Assembly (NCBI RefSeq): GCF_900101765.1
Contig: NZ_LT627735.1
Coordinates: 3,131,501-3,195,500, forward strand
Direction of reading: 5' to 3'
From: Nonlabens sp. Hel1_33_55
Lineage (GTDB): Bacteria > Bacteroidota > Bacteroidia > Flavobacteriales > Flavobacteriaceae
Length of the DNA: 64,000 nucleotides
This document shows, piece after piece, positions 8,972 through 17,027 of this stretch (positions within the stretch are counted from its first letter, which is position 1; each line of letters starts with the position of its first letter). A model generated the notes under the pieces. The model made no database searches and was not told the origin of the DNA. It was given only the letters and a program-made list of their open reading frames with translations. The translations under genes were made by a program, and so were the position numbers.

Positions 8972-9316
8972 TTATTCAAGGTAAGCTATAGATTCTCCTA
9001 AGGTATATCGCAACCGTTTCATTTTACCCTTTCCAGAAAACTGTATCTCACCATCGATACTAAATTCTTCATACCCAGTGGCAATAATCTGTTTGGTTAT
9101 ATTGTCATAAATGATGCGTTCCGCATTCTTAATCGTGAGTAAATCTGTCTTTAGATTTACATTACCGGAATAGGTGTTCAATTTTAAGTCACTATCTAAA
9201 GTTACACTGTCGGCTTCAAATTCAACCAACGGTTTTTCTTTCTCTTCAGTTTTGGTTTCTTGTCCAAAACATATCGATCCCATTGCTAAAAAAATTATTA
9301 CAAGCAAATTTCTCAT
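8972..9316 (-). CDS. small OstA/LptA-like exported protein
   Basis: A 114-residue protein with a signal peptide (MRNLLVIIFLAMGSICFGQ). The mature part reads like one or two repeats of the OstA/LptA beta-jellyroll (FEADSVTLDSDLKLNTYSGN, NVNLKTDLLTIKNAERIIYD, IIATGYEEFSIDGEIQF). LptA forms the periplasmic bridge for lipopolysaccharide transport, but this protein is shorter than usual and is not next to lpt genes. lptC lies about 41 kb away in the window. I read it as an LptA-fold paralogue of unknown role. Confidence 0.7.
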   Translation of the reverse strand: MRNLLVIIFLAMGSICFGQETKTEEKEKPLVEFEADSVTLDSDLKLNTYSGNVNLKTDLLTIKNAERIIYDNITKQIIATGYEEFSIDGEIQFSGKGKMKRLRYTLGESIAYLE

Positions 9317-9360
9317 AGTTCTTAAATTTTAGATTAAGATAATATTTAATTTCTTAAAAT

Positions 9361-10902
9361 TTACTTCTTCACAACCTCATAAAGATCTTCACGTCTGTCC
9401 TTCAGATTCTTAACGGCTCCGTGATTATGGAGTTGCTTCAATAAGTCCATATCTACATCTGCAACCAGGATCATTTCTGTATTTGGAGTAGCCTCAGCTT
9501 TGACACCATTGGATGGGAATGCAAAATCACATGGTGTGAAAACAGCACTTTGCGCATAAGAAATGTCCATGTTCTCAACTGCTGGTAGATTACCTACGCT
9601 TCCAGCAATTGCTACATAACATTCATTTTCTACCGCTCGAGCCTGGCAACACAAACGTACTCTTGCATAAGCATTTTGCGTGTCAGTTAAGAAAGGAACA
9701 AATAGGATTTGCATGCCGTCTTTTGCCATGATACGGCTCAATTCTGGGAACTCACTATCATAACAAATCAAGATGCCTATTTTACCGCAATCGGTATCAA
9801 AGGTTTGGATTTTACTACCGTTGCTTAGACCCCAAACTTTTTGCTCATCTGGAGTAACGTGGATCTTCTCGTACTGTTCGATCCTTCCATCACGGTGGCA
9901 TAAGTTCCCGACATTGTAAAGATGTCCATCGATGATCTCAGGCATGGAACCTGTGATGATGTTGATGTTATATTTGATCGCTAGGTCAGAGAATTTATCT
10001 CTGATCATAGAAGTATATTTAGCCAACTCCCTAATGGCGCCACTTACACTATGGTCATTATAAGCCGCCATCAACGGTGCATTGAAATATTCTGGAAATA
10101 ATGCGAAATCAGATCTGTAAGCAGCAAGGCTGTCCACAAAATATTCTACCTGTTGCATCAATTCTTCAATACCAGAATAAGGCCTCATTTGCCATTGGAT
10201 AAGACCAAGGCGAACGGTGCTCTTCACGGTTGTAGTATCGTCAGCATGAAGTGGCTCTGTATAATAAATATTATCCCATTCCAATAAAACGGCATACTGC
10301 TTAGATGCGGCATCTTCATCCAGATAATTTTTCAATACTCTGGACACGTGAAAGTCATTGCTCAGCTGAAAGTTCAAGACTGGATCATTGATCTCTTTCA
10401 TTCGCACCTTTTCAATGTATTGTTTAGGCGTGAAGTCCTTGGCATAGTTATGATATCCAGGTATTCTACCGCCAAAAGCGATACCTCGCAAATTCAAATT
10501 CTCACACAATTCTTTACGATAGTCGTATAAACGTCGACCCAATCGCATACCACGATACTGTGGTTTGATAAACACCTCTATTCCATAAAGAACATCACCA
10601 TCTTCATCGTGCGTTGTGAATTTATAATTGCCAGTAACTTGCTCATAAGTATACTGACCTCTAAAATCATCATAATTTACAATGATAGATAGTGCACAGG
10701 CAACAATCTCATCATTCACCTTAAGCACTACCTGGCCTTCAGGAAATTTGTCAACAAGCGTTTTGATCTGTTTCTTGTCCCAAATGGAGTCTGGCAGATT
10801 GCTATAAGAATCAATCATCGCATGCTTCAACTGTTCGTAATCTTCCGTTTTCAGGAACTCTAGGTTGAGGTTGTCGATTTTGTCAATATTAATGGTACTC
10901 AT
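9361..10902 (-). CDS. fusion of GNAT acetyltransferase and carbon-nitrogen hydrolase
   Basis: A 513-residue two-domain enzyme. Residues about 15-190 form a GNAT N-acetyltransferase domain, with acetyl-CoA loop RGMRLGRRLYDYR near 137. Residues about 225-510 form a nitrilase-superfamily domain. Its Glu-Lys-Cys triad is visible in FPEYFNAPL, YEKIHVTPDE and LICYDSEFPE. This fusion is widespread in Bacteroidota and its substrate is, to my knowledge, unsettled. The hydrolase half resembles amidases such as N-carbamoylputrescine amidase, and the polyamine cluster lies just upstream on the same strand, so a link to amine metabolism is possible. A strong terminator separates it from that cluster, so it has its own promoter. 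Confidence 0.88.
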   Translation of the reverse strand: MSTINIDKIDNLNLEFLKTEDYEQLKHAMIDSYSNLPDSIWDKKQIKTLVDKFPEGQVVLKVNDEIVACALSIIVNYDDFRGQYTYEQVTGNYKFTTHDEDGDVLYGIEVFIKPQYRGMRLGRRLYDYRKELCENLNLRGIAFGGRIPGYHNYAKDFTPKQYIEKVRMKEINDPVLNFQLSNDFHVSRVLKNYLDEDAASKQYAVLLEWDNIYYTEPLHADDTTTVKSTVRLGLIQWQMRPYSGIEELMQQVEYFVDSLAAYRSDFALFPEYFNAPLMAAYNDHSVSGAIRELAKYTSMIRDKFSDLAIKYNINIITGSMPEIIDGHLYNVGNLCHRDGRIEQYEKIHVTPDEQKVWGLSNGSKIQTFDTDCGKIGILICYDSEFPELSRIMAKDGMQILFVPFLTDTQNAYARVRLCCQARAVENECYVAIAGSVGNLPAVENMDISYAQSAVFTPCDFAFPSNGVKAEATPNTEMILVADVDMDLLKQLHNHGAVKNLKDRREDLYEVVKK

Positions 10903-10977
10903 TATGATGTGTTTATAGATGTTAAAGGTACTACTCAGGCCTGTTCACGATTACCTATATGTTGTTAATTACCGCAG

Positions 10978-11014
10978 ATCAAAAAACCCATGAACCACAA
11001 TGGCTCACAGGTTT
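10978..11014 (-). terminator. Rho-independent terminator of the polyamine cluster
   Basis: Read on the minus strand, a 13-bp stem (positions 11014-11002 pairing with 10996-10984, three wobble pairs) has loop ATTGT and is followed directly by six T. It lies 28 bases after the stop of the lipoprotein gene at 11042. Confidence 0.8.
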
Positions 11015-11041
11015 GTATAAGTTATCAAAAGAACTACGTTG

Positions 11042-11440
11042 TTAAAGAGTTCCCTCGTAATCAATTCTTTGATTACACTCACTTCTACATGAAAAGGAAA
11101 GCTTATTCCAGCCTGTATCACGTATACGTTCAAGATTTAGACCGTTATCGGTTTTTGCCACAGTAAATTTGAAATCAGGAAGATTGTCGCTTACATCTGC
11201 CAGTGTATTGACCGTATTACTGGTCATCCCATAAGCATCAACGCCTTGCGGCTGATAATTATTAACCGTAAAAGATAACTCAGTCCAAGCGCAACCTTGT
11301 GTACATTTGAGTTTAACGTCATTATCAATAACAGAGACAATCTCAATATTGAAATCTCGACTTACCTCATTAGCATTCTTTTTTGAGCCGCAACTGACAA
11401 GAGTCGCTGTCAAGAGGAATAGGCATATAATATTTTTCAT
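11042..11440 (-). CDS. hypothetical lipoprotein
   Basis: A 132-residue protein with a lipoprotein signal (MKNIICLFLLTATLVSCGSK, acylated Cys near 17). The family is not recognised. The mature part carries four further cysteines as KCTQGCAW and SCRSECNQR, suggesting two disulfide-linked turns in a small beta-rich domain. It is the last gene of the minus-strand polyamine run, after the deoxyhypusine-synthase-like gene, separated by 65 bases that contain a palindrome copy. Nothing in the sequence links it to polyamines beyond position. Confidence 0.7.
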   Translation of the reverse strand: MKNIICLFLLTATLVSCGSKKNANEVSRDFNIEIVSVIDNDVKLKCTQGCAWTELSFTVNNYQPQGVDAYGMTSNTVNTLADVSDNLPDFKFTVAKTDNGLNLERIRDTGWNKLSFSCRSECNQRIDYEGTL

Positions 11441-11476
11441 AGGTTTTGTTTTTGTGAACTGGATTATGATGTTTTC

Positions 11477-11490
11477 GCTTTCGCGAAAGC
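11477..11490. repeat. iterated palindrome copy 4 (intergenic)
   Basis: Perfect core with arms TCG/CGA, continuing to CGAACT on the right. It lies in the 65-base gap between the lipoprotein gene and the deoxyhypusine-synthase-like gene. Confidence 0.95.
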
Positions 11491-11505
11491 GAACTATTCA
11501 ACCAT

Positions 11506-12474
11506 CTACATATTCAATAAATAGGCAAAAATCAACGGAGCCACGATGGTTGCATCACTCTCCACAATAAATTTAGGTGTATCGATATCAAGTTTTCCCC
11601 AAGTGATTTTCTCGTTGGGAACTGCTCCAGAATAACTACCATAACTGGTCGTAGAGTCTGAAATCTGGCAGAAGTAACTCCAGAACGGCGTGTCTGTACG
11701 CTCCATATCTTGATACAACATAGGCACCACGCAAATAGGGAAATCTCCGGCGATACCACCACCAATTTGGAAGAATCCAATACCATTCTTGCTGTTATCT
11801 GTATACCAGTCTGCGAGATAGGTCATGTACTCGATTCCGCTTTTAACGGTGCTCGCTTTGAGTTCTCCTTTAAGAACATAGCTGGCAAAAATGTTACCCA
11901 TTGTACTGTCTTCCCAGCCTGGAACGACGATAGGAAGATTTGCTTTAGCAGCTGCGTACATCCATGAGTTCTCAATTGGGATTTCATAGTATTCTTCCAA
12001 TACACCGCTTAAAAGCAATTTGTACATATACTCGTGAGGGAAATAGCGCTCGCCATTAGCCTCTGCATCTTTCCAAATTTTCACGATATGTTCCTGCAAT
12101 CTTCTAAAAGCTTCTTCTTCAGGAATACAGGTATCGGTTACTCGGTTAAGTCCTTTTTCCAACAAATCCCATTCATCTTGAGGAGTCAAATCGCGGTAGT
12201 TGGGTACTCTTTTATAATGTGAGTGAGCGACTAGATTCATCAGGTCTTCCTCTAGATTGGCACCCGTACAAGAGATGATGTGAACTTTGTCTTTGCGTAT
12301 GACTTCAGCAAAAATTTTTCCTATTTCTGCCGTACTCATGGCACCTGCTAGGGAAACCAACATTTTAGAGCCGTTGTTGAGTTGGTCTTCATAACCTTTG
12401 GCGGCATCGACTAGCGCGGCACCGTTAAAGTGTAGGAAATATTTTTCTATGAAATCAGTAATTGGTTTACTCAT
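11506..12474 (-). CDS. deoxyhypusine synthase family enzyme (bacterial, polyamine-related)
   Basis: A 322-residue homologue of deoxyhypusine synthase. The NAD-binding parts (LVSLAGAMSTAEIGKIFAEV, SCTGANLEEDL) are present. The catalytic lysine segment TWGKLD sits near residue 295, matching the WGK of the eukaryotic and archaeal enzymes. Bacteria lack hypusinated eIF5A. Bacterial members are thought to transfer the aminobutyl/aminopropyl group between polyamines instead, for example homospermidine-type synthesis. Its position after arginine decarboxylase and agmatinase supports use of the putrescine made by them. The exact product is inferred and not shown by the sequence. Confidence 0.88.
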   Translation of the reverse strand: MSKPITDFIEKYFLHFNGAALVDAAKGYEDQLNNGSKMLVSLAGAMSTAEIGKIFAEVIRKDKVHIISCTGANLEEDLMNLVAHSHYKRVPNYRDLTPQDEWDLLEKGLNRVTDTCIPEEEAFRRLQEHIVKIWKDAEANGERYFPHEYMYKLLLSGVLEEYYEIPIENSWMYAAAKANLPIVVPGWEDSTMGNIFASYVLKGELKASTVKSGIEYMTYLADWYTDNSKNGIGFFQIGGGIAGDFPICVVPMLYQDMERTDTPFWSYFCQISDSTTSYGSYSGAVPNEKITWGKLDIDTPKFIVESDATIVAPLIFAYLLNM

Positions 12475-12487
12475 GATATTATTTTAA

Positions 12488-13111
12488 TTAAAAATTTGGA
12501 TTGGTAAATCCTTCAAACTCTGAAACCTTAGTTGTTGGACATTGATTTATGATGGCGTAAAATTTATTAATGTTAGTCGCAGCCGTCGCATAACTTATGG
12601 TCGCTACACCATTTTTTAAAGTAATAATTTTATCAACTAAGTCTACGGGTGTTCTAGTAATACTCATAGTAATTGGGCCGCTATATCCATCAGTAGTAAG
12701 TTCGAAAACCATATTTAGGTCAGTCTTTTTTTGATTTACGATTTGAAAATCAATGTCTTCATGAATTCCGTAACTTTTAATTTGATCTTGCGATACTTTG
12801 TAAGCTACGAACCCGCCATCACAAGAATCATACAGATAAAATTGTCCGTTTAAATATTTCAATTCTACAAACGTATTTGGGTCTAAATCACCTAATTGAT
12901 CTTTAAGAGTTTTATGTGCCGTCGTATCGTAATTAGCATCAAGGAAAATCTCAGTGGTTTCTGGATCAATTTTTCTAGAATCTTTGAGCGGTAGAATCCG
13001 AGATGAATTTGATGGAATCTCAACTTCTTTTGACGCTACGGGCGCGCAAGAAATCTCAATTAATACTAAAAGGAGTAAACAAATGGAACATGAAATTGAA
13101 TCAATCCTCAT
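12488..13111 (-). CDS. hypothetical lipoprotein in the polyamine cluster
   Basis: A 207-residue protein with a hydrophobic N-terminus ending in IEISCAP, a plausible though non-ideal lipobox. The family is not recognised. The mature part contains beta-type segments (FVELKYLNGQFYLYDSCDGG, YKVSQDQIKSYG) and a C-terminal acidic/aromatic tail. Its start overlaps the end of the agmatinase gene by 11 bases and its stop is 13 bases before the next gene. It is therefore transcribed with, and probably translationally coupled to, the polyamine enzymes. The adjacent genes point to a possible envelope partner of polyamine metabolism, but no function can be read from it. Confidence 0.72.
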   Translation of the reverse strand: MRIDSISCSICLLLLVLIEISCAPVASKEVEIPSNSSRILPLKDSRKIDPETTEIFLDANYDTTAHKTLKDQLGDLDPNTFVELKYLNGQFYLYDSCDGGFVAYKVSQDQIKSYGIHEDIDFQIVNQKKTDLNMVFELTTDGYSGPITMSITRTPVDLVDKIITLKNGVATISYATAATNINKFYAIINQCPTTKVSEFEGFTNPNF

Positions 13112-14039
13112 TAATATTCTTCATTTTTTTCAGGCCAGCTTTAGCAAATCCTTTATCGGCATCATAACCTTCTTCACCTTCTAGTGCGATATCCTTGAAC
13201 TTATAGCTCAACATCTTGTAGTACAATTTTGCTGCTAGAAAATCTGATGATTTCTCATTAGGATTAGGACAAAGTTCCACAATGTCAAAACCTACTACAT
13301 TTTTCTCTTCAAAAACGCCACGCAAGAAATCTAGTGTCTCATACCAAAACAACCCACCAGGCTCTGGAGTTCCCGTTGAAGGACAGATGGAAGGATCAAA
13401 ACCATCAAGGTCGATGGTGATAAACACATTTTCAGTTAAAGCTTCGGTAGCTTTTTCTGACCAGTAATCGTCCTGCACCATCTCGTGTGCGTAGAATATT
13501 CTTTCTTCGTCATTAATACCTAACTCAATGCTATCCATACTACGGATTCCCACTTGAACCAGATTGGTATTTTGACTTGCTTCATATACGGCACAAGCAT
13601 GATTGCAGCTGCTGCCATCATACTCTTTACGTAAATCTGCATGAGCATCAATCTGTAGAACGCTCAGATTCTCAAACATTTCATTGAATGCACGTATACT
13701 TCCAATGGAAATTGAATGCTCACCGCCAAAAAGCGTCACAAACTTATTTCGCTTTATATATTTTTTAGTTGCGGCATGAACCGCATCTACCATTTTCTCT
13801 GGAGAGGAATTCTCTGAAACTGGATCTGCAAGATAAACACCGTGTTGGTAGACCTCAGTATCTGTCTCGATATCATATAATTCCATGTTGCGACTGGCGT
13901 CAAGAAAAGCATCTGGACCTTTATCGGCTCCTTTTTGCCATGTACTGGTTCCATCATAGGGAACTGGAATTAAAACTATAGAAGCGTTATCCAGTCCAGC
14001 ATATTGATCTTCAATGCCGGCATAGTTAGATGTACTCAT
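13101..14039 (-). CDS. speB: agmatinase (ureohydrolase family)
   Basis: A 312-residue manganese ureohydrolase that converts agmatine to putrescine and urea. All family metal motifs are visible: GGEHS (near residue 105), DAHADLR (near 130), NHACAVY, and ITIDLDGFDPS (near 220), followed by PGGLFWYE. The length is normal. It sits 52 bases downstream of arginine decarboxylase on the same strand, which gives the substrate and supports agmatinase over arginase or formiminoglutamase. Its 3' end overlaps the following lipoprotein gene by 11 bases. Confidence 0.92.
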   Translation of the reverse strand: MSTSNYAGIEDQYAGLDNASIVLIPVPYDGTSTWQKGADKGPDAFLDASRNMELYDIETDTEVYQHGVYLADPVSENSSPEKMVDAVHAATKKYIKRNKFVTLFGGEHSISIGSIRAFNEMFENLSVLQIDAHADLRKEYDGSSCNHACAVYEASQNTNLVQVGIRSMDSIELGINDEERIFYAHEMVQDDYWSEKATEALTENVFITIDLDGFDPSICPSTGTPEPGGLFWYETLDFLRGVFEEKNVVGFDIVELCPNPNEKSSDFLAAKLYYKMLSYKFKDIALEGEEGYDADKGFAKAGLKKMKNINED

Positions 14040-14091
14040 GATAATATGTTTAATGTCAAGTGGTTAAATATAATAAATATGACTCACGGAT

Positions 14092-15483
14092 TTAATAACC
14101 CAAAATCTCAAGCATCTGTTCAGAGGTTTGTTGATCCCTAAACAATTCTGTCACTATCTCGCCATTCTCATCTCTATCAATCAAAACATGTTTGGGAGCA
14201 GGTATCAAACAGTGTTGAATACCACCATAACCACCTATAGTTTCCTGATAAGCTCCAGTGTTGAAAAAGCCTATGTACGTAGGTTTGTCTTTATGATATT
14301 TAGGTAGGTAGATCGCGTTCACATTTTGCTCACTGTTGTAATAATCATCACTATCACAAGTCAAACCACCTAATAAAACGCGTTCATACTCATCATTCCA
14401 GCGATTGAGCGGCAACAAAATAAAACGTTTGCTAATGGCCCAGGAATCTGGTAAAGTCGTGATGAAGGAACTATTGATCATGCTCCATTTCTCACGATCG
14501 TTCTGTTGTTTTTGATGCAAAATCTTATAGATCGCACCGCCACTTTCACCTACGGTAAAAGAGCCAAATTCAGTAAATAAATCCGGAACGGGAACCTCTG
14601 CATCATCACAAACCTGTTTGATCTGGCTCACGATTTCTTCTATCATATATTGATAGTCAAAATCAAAAGCGAGGCTGTTTTTAATGGGAAATCCACCACC
14701 TATATTCAAGCTATCTAGTGTTGGACAAATTTTCTTGAGACTCACATAAACTCTCAAACATTTATGCAATTCGTTCCAGTAGTAAGCTGTGTCACGTATA
14801 CCAGTATTGATGAAAAAGTGAAGCATTTTTAGTTCCACTTGATCATTTCCTTCAATTTGATTTTTATAAAAAGCGTTGATGTTTTTATAACCTATACCTA
14901 ATCTACTTGTGTAGAATTCAAACTTGGGCTCTTCTTCACTAGCGATGCGTATACCAACTTTGAATTTCTTTTCAGTCGCCTGCTGTAACAAGGGTAATTC
15001 CTCATGATTGTCGATGACTGGAATACAGTTTTTCTGTCCAGAATCAATAAGGCTGGCAATATTCTCTATATATAGGTCACGTTTAAAACCGTTGCAAATC
15101 ACGTAAGTGTCTTTGCTGATCTTACCACTTTTTTTCAGACTCTTGACAATGTTGATATCAAAGGCGCTACTTGTTTCCACGTGGATGTCGTTCTTCAAGG
15201 CCTCATCCAGCACATACTTGAAATGCGAGCTCTTAGTGCAATAGCAGTAACGATATTTTGCTTGATAGTCCGCTTTCGCGAAAGCGGAATCAAACCAGCT
15301 CTTTGCACGATTGATGTTCTCTGAAATCTTAGGTAGATACGTGAACTTTAATGGGCTTCCATATTCCTGAACCAGTTTCATGAGATCGATACCGTGAAAG
15401 TGGAGTTGCTTTTCTTTGATGTCAAACTCTTCCGTTGGGAAATGGTAGGTCTGATCAATGAGATCAATGTACTTAGTGTTCAA
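14092..15483 (-). CDS. speA: arginine decarboxylase (fold-III PLP, short bacteroidete type)
   Basis: A 463-residue PLP decarboxylase of the alanine-racemase fold. The lysine that binds PLP is in YCYCTKSSHFK near residue 82. Later motifs are NIGGGFPI (phosphate binding), FTEFGSFTVGESG, TCDSDDYY and FFNTGAYQETIGGYGG. It lacks the large insertions of the 630-residue E. coli SpeA. Downstream agmatinase supports arginine as substrate. The start is TTG at 15483: it gives the family-typical MNTKYIDLI, and an in-frame stop lies three codons upstream. A palindrome copy encodes AFAKA at about residues 67-71, just before the PLP-lysine strand. Confidence 0.9.
   Translation of the reverse strand: MNTKYIDLIDQTYHFPTEEFDIKEKQLHFHGIDLMKLVQEYGSPLKFTYLPKISENINRAKSWFDSAFAKADYQAKYRYCYCTKSSHFKYVLDEALKNDIHVETSSAFDINIVKSLKKSGKISKDTYVICNGFKRDLYIENIASLIDSGQKNCIPVIDNHEELPLLQQATEKKFKVGIRIASEEEPKFEFYTSRLGIGYKNINAFYKNQIEGNDQVELKMLHFFINTGIRDTAYYWNELHKCLRVYVSLKKICPTLDSLNIGGGFPIKNSLAFDFDYQYMIEEIVSQIKQVCDDAEVPVPDLFTEFGSFTVGESGGAIYKILHQKQQNDREKWSMINSSFITTLPDSWAISKRFILLPLNRWNDEYERVLLGGLTCDSDDYYNSEQNVNAIYLPKYHKDKPTYIGFFNTGAYQETIGGYGGIQHCLIPAPKHVLIDRDENGEIVTELFRDQQTSEQMLEILGY
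15272..15285. repeat. iterated palindrome copy 5 (coding)
   Basis: Perfect core, read as AFAKA in arginine decarboxylase (minus strand). Confidence 0.95.
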
Positions 15484-15557
15484 TAGGTAATTTTAAATGA
15501 AATTTAAAAAGCTAATATCTTATTTGCTAGGAACTTCTATGTTATACAAATATTAAA

Positions 15558-16538
15558 TTATGCAAGCATCTTGAGGTTGATGATTTCTTGTTTGTTGAGC
15601 AACCTGTAGTGTCCACGTGGTAGATCCTTTTTAGTTAAGCCACCTATCACAACTCGATCAAGGGTTACTACTTCATAACCAACACTATCAAAAATGCGCT
15701 GGACGATGTTGTCCTTTCCATTGTGTATTTCAATACCTATTTCGTTGTTCTTGCCGCCATCAACATAATTAATATCCTCAATTTTTATTTCTTCGCCTTC
15801 AATCGTCACTCCATTGCGCACTTTCATAAGATCTTCATGTTTGAAACTACGGTCGAGTGCAACATGGTAGATTTTGCGAAGTTTCTTCTTAGGGTTATTC
15901 ATAGAATTGGCAACCTCTAGATCATTGGTAAATATCATCAGACCCAATGACTTTCTTCCTAGACGACCTATGTAATGCAACTTACTAGCAGATGCACTAG
16001 CCATAAGATCCATTACCGTTTTGCTTTGCTTTTCACCAGTTCTAGGTGTGATGAATCCTTTAGGCTTATTAAGTAGGAAATATTCTTTCCTTTTAGGCTC
16101 CACAGAACGGCCATCAAATTTAACTTCATCAGACGGCTGCACACGGAAACCCATTTCAGTCACCGGCTTGTCATTTACCGTGACACTACCAGCAGCGATA
16201 TAGATGTCTGCATCGCGACGGCTGCAAAGACCGCTATTTGCAATGTATTTATTGAGACGAATTCCAGAAGCCGAACTCTTCTTAGTAACGGTTCCTTCTT
16301 TCTTTTTACGATCGATGTATTCTTTCTTCGTCACAGGATTACCAGATCTGGAAGTACCAATGACTTGGTTCTTACCACCTCGTGTATTTTTTGTGGAAGC
16401 GCTGCCGCGTCCGGAAGTATTGCTTTTATGATCCTGTGAACCAGCATTTCTCCTATTACCACCTTTACTGTTGGAATTGGACTTACCGCCTTGACGGCCA
16501 ATGCCTTTACCACTAGATCCTTCATTGCCTCTACTCAT
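15558..16538 (-). CDS. rluB: rRNA pseudouridine synthase, RluB/RsuA family
   Basis: A pseudouridine synthase acting on 23S or 16S rRNA. An N-terminal low-complexity extension rich in Gly, Ser, Asn and Arg (about 90 residues) precedes an S4 domain (IRLNKYIANSGLCSRRDADI) and the catalytic domain. There the usual catalytic Asp segment GRLDxxTxGL reads GRLGRKSLGL, so the Asp is replaced by Gly. I chose the ATG at 16538 (MSRGNEGSS) and not 16586, because a perfect -7 box lies between them. The basic tail is common in Bacteroidota and probably binds RNA. The missing Asp is notable and raises the chance of a non-catalytic role. Confidence 0.85.
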   Translation of the reverse strand: MSRGNEGSSGKGIGRQGGKSNSNSKGGNRRNAGSQDHKSNTSGRGSASTKNTRGGKNQVIGTSRSGNPVTKKEYIDRKKKEGTVTKKSSASGIRLNKYIANSGLCSRRDADIYIAAGSVTVNDKPVTEMGFRVQPSDEVKFDGRSVEPKRKEYFLLNKPKGFITPRTGEKQSKTVMDLMASASASKLHYIGRLGRKSLGLMIFTNDLEVANSMNNPKKKLRKIYHVALDRSFKHEDLMKVRNGVTIEGEEIKIEDINYVDGGKNNEIGIEIHNGKDNIVQRIFDSVGYEVVTLDRVVIGGLTKKDLPRGHYRLLNKQEIINLKMLA

Positions 16539-16553
16539 CACTCTAATTTTTTG

Positions 16554-16561
16554 CAAAGATA
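16554..16561 (-). promoter_or_regulatory. -7 promoter box of the rluB-like gene
   Basis: TATCTTTG on the minus strand matches TAnnTTTG. An upstream TTG lies 22 bases away, within the known spacing range. It places transcription start just ahead of the ATG at 16538 and argues against the upstream ATG at 16586. Confidence 0.65.
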
Positions 16562-16611
16562 CATTTTTGACAAGAGCGGAGTTCAAAAGAAAAATTAAAT
16601 GAATTTAGATT

Positions 16612-16712
16612 AGAAACGAGGGGAAAGAGGAGAAACAAGAGATAATAGAAAAGAAAAGAGAAGAAACTAGAAACATGAGTCAAGAAACAAAAGGCAAAAG
16701 ACAAAAGATCTA
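16612..16712. repeat. purine-rich degenerate repeat tract
   Basis: About 100 bases are overwhelmingly A and G on the plus strand, with recurring AGAAAC and AAGAG words at irregular spacing, like a decayed minisatellite. It lies upstream of the rluB promoter and belongs to no gene I can support. Bases 16713-16851 show nothing further. Confidence 0.6.
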
Positions 16713-16851
16713 ATTGACGGGATTAATTGTATTGATGTTAAAGTCGAAAATAATCCAATGAACTAAGTAATTCGTTGTAAGGAGTTCGTTGATAATTTAT
16801 GGAGAAGACACCGCAATAAAATTGGCTCATCAACTTAAAAATCACAATTTC

Positions 16852-17019
16852 ATTACCACATTACCACATTACCACATTACCACATTACCACATTACCACA
16901 TTACCACATTACCACATTACCACATTACCACATTACCACATTACCACATTACCACATTACCACATTACCACATTACCACATTACCACATTACCACATTAC
17001 CACATTACCACATTACCAC
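16852..17019. repeat. tandem repeat, 21 perfect copies of ATTACCAC
   Basis: A 168-base array of the 8-bp unit ATTACCAC repeated 21 times without a single change, flanked by partial units. It ends 8 bases before the stop of the minus-strand nitrilase gene, so it lies in that gene's 3' untranslated region. Perfect homogeneity implies recent expansion by slippage. An open frame across it (16789-17031) is an artefact of the repeat. Confidence 0.97.
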
Positions 17020-17027
17020 ATTAATGA

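Noticed and set aside
11307..11570. Plus-strand open frames across the lipoprotein and deoxyhypusine-synthase-like genes
   Set aside because: They are antisense shadows of genes with clear family motifs and appear partly because the palindrome is open in every frame.
16539..16586. Upstream ATG at 16586 for the pseudouridine synthase
   Set aside because: A perfect -7 promoter box lies between it and the ATG at 16538, so the upstream codon would not be in the transcript.
16852..17019. Possible CRISPR array
   Set aside because: Units are 8 bp, directly abutting, with no spacers and no cas genes nearby.
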